13,691 nt of DNA from Desulfobacterales bacterium. GTDB taxonomy: Bacteria; Desulfobacterota; Desulfobacteria; Desulfobacterales; JASFBJ01. Location of the stretch: positions 1-13,691 of the forward strand of contig JASFBJ010000064.1 of NCBI GenBank assembly GCA_030149585.1. Direction: 5' to 3'. The notes beneath the pieces were generated by a model that was not told the origin of the DNA, ran no database searches, and saw nothing but the letters and a program-made list of their open reading frames with translations. Of this stretch, positions 8,623 to 13,644 are shown in pieces (positions within the stretch are counted from its first letter, which is position 1; the number at the start of each line of letters is the position of its first letter). The position numbers and the translations under genes were made by a program.

Positions 8623-9786
8623 TTAGTAGCAGCGTGGTAAACCCAGACCAACCATACCAATATAATTAAGGCACATCTCATTGCTGATCGGTGCAAAGGT
8701 AAAGCCTTTGGCGATATGGAGATGACGGGCCACATCGTACTCTTCGGTGACCCCATAACCACCCATTACCGTGATTGCGGTTGATACAATATCAAAGCCC
8801 ACTGTGGAGGCAAAATATTTGGCCATATTGGCCTCAATATCACAGCGTTTGCCGGCTGACTGTAACCAGGCGGCTTTATATAATAATCCGCGGGCGGCTT
8901 CCAGTTCAATAGCTCTTTCAGCCAGTTTATGCTGAATTGCCTGAAACTGGCCAATGGGTTTGCCAAAGGCCTTTCGTTCTTTGGCGTATTTGACTGCTAT
9001 TTCCAAAATGCCGCTGGCCATTCCAGTAGCCATGGCAGCAACACCTATTCGTTCGTTGTTAAGGGTTGATACCAGCTGGTACCACCCCTGCCCCTCTTTT
9101 CCGAGTAATGTTGATTTGGGAGTTTTAACATTATCGTAAAAAACTTCACAGGCAGAAACTGAGCGCAGGGCAAGCTTGTCAATCGGTTTGACTATAATTC
9201 CCGGAGCCTTGGCATCAACAATTAAAACAGAAATTCCTTCAGCCTTTTTTTTGGGATTATCATCTGTGCGTAATACTGTGATAAAATAGTCGGCAACATC
9301 AGCGCCGCTGATAAATGTTTTCTGACCGTTAATAATGTAGTTATCTCCCTGTATTTTGGCACTGGTTTTCATTGCGCCTAAAATATCGGTTCCGCCACCT
9401 GGTTCAGTTAAAGAGAGAGCAAATTTGCATTTACCGGAGGCCAGTTTTGGTAAAAAGAATTTCTTTTGTTCTTCGGTTCCGTAAAAGCCTATTGATTTGC
9501 CGCCAAAACAAACGGTAAGGAAAAAGCCGAAACCAACGGCAATAGAGCCTTTGCTGATCGCCTCAATGGTTACAACATAATCGAGAATATCGCCTCCGCT
9601 ACCGCCAAATTCTTCTGGAATTGAAATCCCCAGAAAGTCGTTTTCAGCCATTTTTTGCCAGAGTTCTTCTGGAAATTTTTTTTCAATATCAAGAGATCTT
9701 GAATATTCGGGCGTACATTCTTTTTTCATAAATTCCGCAATGGCATTTTTTATCATATTTTGCTGTTTTGATATTTCAAAATCCAT
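8623..9786 (-). CDS. Acyl-CoA dehydrogenase A (387 residues), paralogue of B
   Basis: FAD-dependent acyl-CoA dehydrogenase of exactly the same length as its neighbour B and aligning without gaps. Seen: FEISKQQNMI at the start, SLTEPGGGTD (125-134), FISGADVADYFI (158-169), AFGKPIGQFQ (273-282), GGYGVTEEY and a C-terminal FAPISNEMCLNYIG shared with B. As in B, proline (P366) replaces the standard catalytic glutamate, and E245 in LNNER occupies the isovaleryl/long-chain base position. The differences from B concentrate at 141-146, 181-207, 251-270 and 331-340, while the cofactor and loop segments are identical. The pair thus probably arose by tandem duplication and may differ in substrate, or in stereoisomer handled. 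The ATG has AGGAG 5 nt upstream. It lies 53 bp after the biotin carrier gene. Activity is likely; specificity is unknown. Confidence 0.95.
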   Translation of the reverse strand: MDFEISKQQNMIKNAIAEFMKKECTPEYSRSLDIEKKFPEELWQKMAENDFLGISIPEEFGGSGGDILDYVVTIEAISKGSIAVGFGFFLTVCFGGKSIGFYGTEEQKKFFLPKLASGKCKFALSLTEPGGGTDILGAMKTSAKIQGDNYIINGQKTFISGADVADYFITVLRTDDNPKKKAEGISVLIVDAKAPGIIVKPIDKLALRSVSACEVFYDNVKTPKSTLLGKEGQGWYQLVSTLNNERIGVAAMATGMASGILEIAVKYAKERKAFGKPIGQFQAIQHKLAERAIELEAARGLLYKAAWLQSAGKRCDIEANMAKYFASTVGFDIVSTAITVMGGYGVTEEYDVARHLHIAKGFTFAPISNEMCLNYIGMVGLGLPRCY

Positions 9787-9839
9787 AATTGCTCCTAATA
9801 ATTATTTTTTAAAAAAAAACAAAGAAAGGTTATAATAAT

Positions 9840-10097
9840 TTATGCTGGTTCAAGAACGAACATTAATTCATTATCTTTGGCAGGGGTTTCGTTTTCCAGT
9901 GAAATTTCTGATACTTTACCAGCAACTGGCGCTTTAACCTTTTGAAATACTTTCATTGTTTCTAAAAGTCCGAGAACTTGTTTTTTTTTAACCACATCGC
10001 CCACTTGTACGTATGGTGGGTCATCTGGAGAGGGGCTGCGGTAAAATATACCTGACATCGGAGCTCGAACTTCATATCTGTTTTTATCTGCACTCAT
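9840..10097 (-). CDS. Stand-alone biotin carboxyl carrier (biotinyl) domain protein, 85 residues
   Basis: A single biotinyl-type domain that would carry carboxybiotin between the active sites of a biotin-dependent carboxylase or decarboxylase. Seen: RAPMSGIFYRSPSPDDPPYVQVGD, the region before the hairpin typical of acetyl-CoA carboxylase AccB-like domains; the biotinylation hairpin ETMK with acceptor K49; then VKAPVAGKVSEISLENETPAKDNELMFVLEP closing the barrel. The usual Ala-Met-Lys tripeptide is Thr-Met-Lys here, while the Met-Lys core is kept. It lacks the N-terminal linker of AccB and is too short to be more than one domain. It is the first gene of the minus-strand operon, with GGAGGAAG about 7 nt before the ATG and a leader of roughly 145 nt back to the predicted promoter. 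No carboxyltransferase or biotin carboxylase lies in the window, so its partners are elsewhere. A lipoyl function is less likely given Met-Lys and the SPSPDDPPYV segment. Confidence 0.9.
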   Translation of the reverse strand: MSADKNRYEVRAPMSGIFYRSPSPDDPPYVQVGDVVKKKQVLGLLETMKVFQKVKAPVAGKVSEISLENETPAKDNELMFVLEPA

Positions 10098-10249
10098 AAT
10101 TTTCTTCCTCCATTTATAATAATTATAGTAAAATAGAGCATCATCAATTAATGCTACAAAAGTAGTTTAGACTTTTAACGGTTCATGCTTTCTTGTTTCC
10201 ATGCTGGATCATGGGAAAAAGATGAGAAGATCTTAAATGATAATTTTTT

Positions 10250-10278
10250 ATTTTATGATACTTGTCGACAATTGTCAA
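10250..10278 (-). promoter_or_regulatory. Sigma-70-type promoter of the biotin carrier / acyl-CoA dehydrogenase operon
   Basis: Read on the minus strand: TTGACA (10278-10273, perfect -35), a 17-bp spacer, then TAAAAT (10255-10250, 5 of 6 matches to the -10 consensus). The palindrome TTGTCGACAA fills most of the spacer, so a bound regulator would block polymerase. Predicted transcription start is near 10243, giving a leader of about 145 nt before the biotin carrier ATG. Confidence 0.75.
10262..10271. promoter_or_regulatory. Operator palindrome TTGTCGACAA, copy 1
   Basis: A perfect 10-bp palindrome inside the spacer of the minus-strand promoter, one base after its -35 box. An overlapping second palindrome GACAATTGTC (10267-10276) extends the symmetrical region. 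The 13-mer ACTTGTCGACAAT around it recurs at 10456-10468 in the same intergenic region. The GT..AC core recalls sites of GntR/FadR-type regulators, but the regulator gene is not in the window and the family is a guess. Confidence 0.7.
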
Positions 10279-10450
10279 GGCCATATTTTTAGCTATTTTA
10301 AAAATTAACCTTCTATAAAAGCCGTATTCTGAGTTTTGAAGATTGTAGCCGTTAACTTTAACATATTGATATAAAAATAATAACCGATAAAAACCGATTT
10401 GGTAAATATAAAATACCGTGATGTGAAAATTCATAAATTTCATTTTTATA

Positions 10451-10479
10451 TTGACACTTGTCGACAATCCTAATAGTTA
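10451..10479 (+). promoter_or_regulatory. Probable promoter of the racemase-SDR-crotonase operon
   Basis: A perfect -35 TTGACA (10451-10456) followed, one base later, by TTGTCGACAA, exactly the arrangement of the divergent promoter. At the same 17-bp spacing the -10 would be TAGTTA (10474-10479), a poor match. A TAATAG at 10471 is too close. The promoter may therefore be weak or need activation. The distance to the ATG at 10542 is about 60 nt. Confidence 0.55.
10458..10467. promoter_or_regulatory. Operator palindrome TTGTCGACAA, copy 2
   Basis: Second perfect copy of the palindrome, 196 bp from copy 1, immediately downstream of the plus-strand -35 box. The matched placement in two divergent promoters implies one regulator acting on both operons, most simply as a repressor. 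The 196-bp spacing would also permit looping. Confidence 0.7.
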
Positions 10480-10541
10480 ATTTTAAGTCTAAACGGAAAA
10501 ATAAGTCTTGGAAGTAAAAGAAAGAAAGAAAGGAAAAGCTT

Positions 10542-11723
10542 ATGAACAGACTACCGCTGGCAGGAGTACAAATTCTTGATTGTACGGCTCTTTTACCAGG
10601 GCCATATTGTACGATGATGCTGGCTGAACTGGGCGCTGACGTCATTAAGGTAGAGCGCGCCGGAGTTGGTGATTTTATGGGACAGATGTCCCCTGGATGC
10701 TATAAATATATGAACGGCAATAAAAGATTGCTGAGTTTGAATTTAAAAGAGCCTAAGGCAATTGAGATTATAAAAAAAATTGCCGCAAATTCAGCTGTTT
10801 TTGTAGAGGGCTTTAGGCCTGGAGTTGTTAAGCGCCTTGGAATTGATTTTGAGAGTTTAAAAGATGTTAACCCCCATATAATCTACTGCTCTATTTCAGG
10901 CTACGGCCAAACAGGGCCTAATCGCGATCTTCCCGGTCATGATATTAATTATCAAAGTATTGCCGGTCTTTTCAGCATTTCAGGTGATCCTGATCAAGGC
11001 CCTGTTTTTCCTTCCGGCATCCAGACCGCTGATATTGCAGGAAGCATGTATGCCGTAATTTCAATATTGGCGGCTTTGCAGCAACCTGGAGATACCCCGG
11101 CCCGGCTTTTAGATGTTTCACTTGCGAATAGTATGGCATCCTGGATGATGCCCCGTTTTATGGAGTTTATAGACCGCCGGCAGCCTCAAAAGGCCAAATT
11201 TATGGGACGCGGTCCGTATGGCATTTTTGAAACCTTGGATGACCGGTATTTAAGCCTGGGCGTTGTGGAAGATCATTTCTGGGTTAACCTGTGCAAATTA
11301 CTAGGTTTTAAGGACTGGGCGAATGATAAATCTTTTAGGGGCTGGATAACCCGTAATGAAAGGCGCCATGAAATTACACCGCGTCTGGAGGCTGCTTTTA
11401 AGACCAAAGACCTTGAGTACTGGCTAAGTGCCTTGTCAGACGCTGATGTTCCAGCTTCAGCCGTTAGAGGATTTGATGACTGGATTCATGATAAGCAGTT
11501 TAAAGAAACCGGCTTCATTGCTCAAAATTCTGATGGAACCCTGGATGAGAATAATTTCAGAAGGTTTCCAGTTGATTTTGTTGAACCAGTTGATTTTATT
11601 AAAAAAGATGAGAAAAATAAGGAAGAAGCACCTTTTATTGGACGCGATAATGATGCAATTTTACAAAAGCTCGGTATATCTTTTACAGAGATTGCCGGGC
11701 TAAAGGCCAAAAAGGTTATTTAA
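10542..11723 (+). CDS. CoA-transferase family III (CaiB/BaiF) protein, probable alpha-methylacyl-CoA racemase
   Basis: Members of this family either move CoA between acids or epimerise 2-methylacyl-CoA at the alpha carbon. Seen in 393 residues: an N-terminal domain with LPGPYCTMMLAELGADVIKVE (18-38), GFRPGVVKRLGID (90-102), SGYGQTGP (119-126), then PGHDINY (131-137) with H133, D164 in TADIAG, and E243 in GVVEDHF. These align by eye with His126, Asp156 and Glu241, the catalytic residues of the Mycobacterium tuberculosis alpha-methylacyl-CoA racemase. True transferases keep the aspartate but usually not the GHDINY histidine. Racemase is therefore my preferred call, and CoA-transferase the alternative. 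The start ATG has AAAGGA about 8 nt upstream. First gene of the plus-strand operon, divergent from the acyl-CoA dehydrogenases. A racemase fits oxidation of 2-methyl-branched acyl-CoA, where only one epimer is dehydrogenated. Confidence 0.87.
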   Translation: MNRLPLAGVQILDCTALLPGPYCTMMLAELGADVIKVERAGVGDFMGQMSPGCYKYMNGNKRLLSLNLKEPKAIEIIKKIAANSAVFVEGFRPGVVKRLGIDFESLKDVNPHIIYCSISGYGQTGPNRDLPGHDINYQSIAGLFSISGDPDQGPVFPSGIQTADIAGSMYAVISILAALQQPGDTPARLLDVSLANSMASWMMPRFMEFIDRRQPQKAKFMGRGPYGIFETLDDRYLSLGVVEDHFWVNLCKLLGFKDWANDKSFRGWITRNERRHEITPRLEAAFKTKDLEYWLSALSDADVPASAVRGFDDWIHDKQFKETGFIAQNSDGTLDENNFRRFPVDFVEPVDFIKKDEKNKEEAPFIGRDNDAILQKLGISFTEIAGLKAKKVI

Positions 11724-11800
11724 CCATGCTTTTTTGCTCTCATACCTGTTTTTTTATAGAAATAATAGATTGGATTTGAAATTTTAAGGAGGGATAAGAA

Positions 11801-12583
11801 GTGGATTTAGGAGTTAAAAATAAGACAGCCTTTATTACTGGCGGTGGGGAAGGAATTGGTGAATTGGCAGCCATGATAATGGCTCAGGACGGGGCCAATG
11901 TGGTAGTGGCTGACCGAGATCAGGCCGCAGTTGAAATGGTCGCTGACAAGGTTAAAGAACATGGGGTTAATAGCCTGGCCTTTTCTCTTGATGTGACCAA
12001 AGCAGATCAGGTTAACGAAGCAGTTCAAAAAACGGTTGAAGAGATGGGCCGCATTGATATGTTGATTCATATACCCGGAAGAGGGGAGCGCAAACCATTT
12101 GCCAAATCAGAAAGGGCGGATTGGGATTTTGCTCTGGATCTTAATTTGTTCGGAGTATTAAATTCCGCTAAAGCCGTACTGGATCAAATGATTAATCAAA
12201 AATCCGGATCAATGGCTTTTACGGTTTCAGATGCCGGCAAGGTTGGCGAACTCAATAATCCCATATACTCGGCAGCAAAGGGAGGTGTAATTGCCTTTAG
12301 TAAATCCCTGGCTCGGGAGATGGGGCGTTATAATATCCGGGCCAATTGTGTTGCTCTTTCAGCAATGAATACTCCTGGAGGGCTTAAATTGCGTCAGGTT
12401 TTTGCTGACCGATATAAATCAACAGTTGAGTCCATCGAGAAAAAGATTCTTGCTAATTATGCCATTCGTCGTTTTGGTGAACCCCAGGATGCAGCAAATG
12501 CCCTGTGTTTTCTGGTTTCCGAGCGAGCTTCCTGGATCACCGGGCAGGCTTTAAGCGTTAATGGCGGATTCAGTATGGTTTAA
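11801..12583 (+). CDS. Short-chain dehydrogenase/reductase, probable NAD-dependent 3-hydroxyacyl-CoA dehydrogenase
   Basis: A classical SDR of 260 residues that would oxidise a hydroxyl, in this context most likely that of a 3-hydroxyacyl-CoA. Seen: the cofactor motif TGGGEGIG (13-20), D38 at the end of the second strand (favours NAD over NADP), D64-V65, and the catalytic set N115, S143, Y156 and K160 (YSAAK). Two loops are unusual: the NNAG motif reads HIPG (90-93), and the usual PG loop after strand six is replaced by ALSAMNTPGG (185-194). From memory, segments such as KPFAKSERADW and YSAAKGGVIAFSKSLARE resemble BadH, the 2-hydroxycyclohexanecarboxyl-CoA dehydrogenase. That is a lead, not proof. 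The GTG start is supported by AAGGAGGG 7 nt upstream. Second gene of its operon, 77 bp after the racemase-like gene. Confidence 0.92.
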   Translation: MDLGVKNKTAFITGGGEGIGELAAMIMAQDGANVVVADRDQAAVEMVADKVKEHGVNSLAFSLDVTKADQVNEAVQKTVEEMGRIDMLIHIPGRGERKPFAKSERADWDFALDLNLFGVLNSAKAVLDQMINQKSGSMAFTVSDAGKVGELNNPIYSAAKGGVIAFSKSLAREMGRYNIRANCVALSAMNTPGGLKLRQVFADRYKSTVESIEKKILANYAIRRFGEPQDAANALCFLVSERASWITGQALSVNGGFSMV

Positions 12584-12598
12584 AGGAGACCTTTGCTC

Positions 12599-13378
12599 AT
12601 GTCCTATGAAATGATTCTTTATGATAAAACAGACGGCATTGCCACTATCACCTTTAATCGCTTAAGTAAACGAAACGCGATTTCTGTTCAAATGCGTGAT
12701 GAAATTATTAGTGCTCTTGAAGATTCAGCAGAAGATGAAACAATCAGGGTAATAATAATTACAGGTGGTAATGAAATTTTTTGTGCCGGCGCGGATATTA
12801 AATCCCCACCCACCCCCAAAACCATGTGGGATAAAAGTTCACCAAAACGAACCTATAGCTATTATCATTTGATAGAGGATATAGGTAAACCTGTGATTGC
12901 CGCAATTGCCGGGTACTGCCTTGGCGGAGGCCTTGAGATGGCCAGCACCTGTGATATAAGAATTGCAGCGGATAATGCGCTTTTAGGTGATGCCCATGCT
13001 AAAATCGGACTTATCGGCGGCGGGGGTTCAACCCAGCGGATAACCCGACTGATTGGAGTAGCCAAAGCAAAGGAATTGATTTTCAGCGGTGAACCAATAG
13101 TCGCTATTGAGGCGGAAAAAATCGGTCTGGTAAATAAAGTTGTTCCGACTGCTGATTTGCAAAATGAAGCTTTAAAGCTGGCAAGGTTGTATAAGGCACG
13201 TTCTCCAATGGTATTAAAATTATCGAAATATGCGATAGATGCGGCTGCTGAGATGAATCTGGCTCAAGGACTCGATTATGAAGCCAAATGTGCCACTATT
13301 ATAACAATGACCGAAGATTATAAGGAAGGGCGTCAGGCCTTTCTGGAAAAACGCAAACCGGTTTTTACCGGCAAATAA
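12599..13378 (+). CDS. Enoyl-CoA hydratase/isomerase (crotonase) family protein
   Basis: Crotonase-fold enzymes act on CoA thioesters through an oxyanion hole; hydration of 2-enoyl-CoA is the common reaction. Seen in 259 residues: FCAGADIK (61-68) and GYCLGGGLEMASTCD (105-119), which form the oxyanion hole; E113, aligned with Glu144 of rat hydratase; and GGGGSTQRITRLIG (140-153). The second classical catalytic residue, Glu164 of the rat enzyme, is replaced by histidine (H133, in GDAHAKIGLIG). The enzyme may therefore be a hydratase of a divergent subfamily, or an isomerase, hydrolase or lyase. The ATG at 12599 has AAAGGAG about 10 nt upstream; an in-frame TTG at 12593 is too close. It begins 15 bp after the SDR stop and ends the operon. 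Two long inverted repeats follow. Confidence 0.92.
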   Translation: MSYEMILYDKTDGIATITFNRLSKRNAISVQMRDEIISALEDSAEDETIRVIIITGGNEIFCAGADIKSPPTPKTMWDKSSPKRTYSYYHLIEDIGKPVIAAIAGYCLGGGLEMASTCDIRIAADNALLGDAHAKIGLIGGGGSTQRITRLIGVAKAKELIFSGEPIVAIEAEKIGLVNKVVPTADLQNEALKLARLYKARSPMVLKLSKYAIDAAAEMNLAQGLDYEAKCATIITMTEDYKEGRQAFLEKRKPVFTGK

Positions 13379-13399
13379 GGGTTACGGAAAGAAATAAAT

Positions 13400-13447
13400 C
13401 CACCAAATTCTTCCGGGATTAATTATCATACACGAGCAATTTGGTGG
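13400..13447. repeat. 10-bp perfect inverted repeat, 28-nt loop
   Basis: CCACCAAATT (13400-13409) and AATTTGGTGG (13438-13447), starting 22 bp after the crotonase stop. The loop is long for a terminator and no T-run follows. It may be a weak stem-loop at the operon end or part of a small repeated element together with the next inverted repeat. Confidence 0.6.
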
Positions 13448-13450
13448 TAG

Positions 13451-13495
13451 TACAGGTAGAAATTCAAGAAGGTGTTACTCGAATTTCTACCTGTA
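13451..13495. repeat. 15-bp perfect inverted repeat, 15-nt loop
   Basis: TACAGGTAGAAATTC (13451-13465) and GAATTTCTACCTGTA (13481-13495). This is the strongest hairpin in the window. No T-tract follows on the plus strand, so it is not a standard intrinsic terminator. It could protect the 3' end of the crotonase mRNA, bind a protein, or be a remnant of a mobile element. Confidence 0.75.
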
Positions 13496-13506
13496 GTCTA
13501 TAATTG

Positions 13507-13532
13507 AAAACCCGGCATAATTTATGCGGGTT
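13507..13532 (-). terminator. Candidate minus-strand intrinsic terminator
   Basis: A stem of AACCCG-CATA pairing with TATG-CGGGTT, with one bulged G (13515) and a 3-nt loop, followed on the minus strand by TTTT (13510-13507). It overlaps the stop codon of the biotin carrier relic. The intact gene at 9840 lacks this hairpin. Confidence 0.4.
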
Positions 13533-13571
13533 CAAGAACAAACATTAATTAATTATCTTTGGCAGGGCTTT
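13517..13571 (-). pseudogene. Relic of the 3' end of a biotin carrier gene
   Basis: These 55 bp match 9835-9889, the end of the intact biotin carrier gene and its flank, at 51 of 55 positions with no gap. Translated on the minus strand it reads PAKDN-stop-LMFVLEPA-stop. The glutamate codon GAA has become TAA, while two other changes are silent (TTC to TTT, CCA to CCC) and one gives Thr to Ser. The final stop is kept. Silent third-position changes suggest that the source was once a functional, slightly diverged second copy. Upstream of codon 13 from the end the similarity fades, so the rest of the gene is missing. Confidence 0.85.
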
Positions 13572-13581
13572 TTGCTCTGCC
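13561..13581. repeat. 8-bp hairpin with T5 loop
   Basis: GGCAGGGC (13561-13568), TTTTT, GCTCTGCC (13574-13581): one G-T wobble in the stem as read on the plus strand. It starts inside the biotin carrier relic, exactly where similarity to the intact gene begins to fade. Confidence 0.5.
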
Positions 13582-13628
13582 CTTTCTCCAGCATGTTTTT
13601 GTCCGTAAAGCGGAAAATCCCGGGGGTT

Positions 13629-13644
13629 TGGGGGTCGGCCCCCA
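13629..13644. repeat. G/C-run hairpin next to a second G5 run
   Basis: TGGGGG-TCGG-CCCCCA forms a six-pair stem with a four-base loop. A second G5 run lies just upstream (13622-13626). The base composition is sharply different from the AT-rich surroundings, as in dispersed intergenic repeats seen in many bacterial genomes. Confidence 0.5.

Larger units (their letters stand above)
10165..10494. repeat. Widely spaced 10-bp inverted repeat flanking the divergent promoters
   Basis: GTTTAGACTT at 10165-10174 and its reverse complement AAGTCTAAAC at 10485-10494. Each arm lies downstream of the promoter facing it, so both divergent transcripts would carry AAGTCTAAAC in their leaders. It could be a second regulatory element or a chance match in AT-rich DNA. 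Confidence 0.35.

Noticed and set aside
7458..9139. Many secondary open frames within the acyl-CoA dehydrogenase genes
   Set aside because: They are shadows of the strongly coding frames and contain no family motifs.
6147..10097. Reading the operon as a plain leucine/isovalerate operon
   Set aside because: No carboxylase subunits are present, HMG-CoA lyase is in another operon, and three dehydrogenases are too many for that route.
10381..10405. Short direct repeat of ACCGAT near 10383 and 10393
   Set aside because: Six bases in AT-rich DNA, no relation to the promoters; not enough to call a site.
10183..10645. Two overlapping minus-strand open frames in the divergent region
   Set aside because: They cover both promoters and operators and the start of the racemase-like gene; their translations are AT-driven with no recognisable motif.
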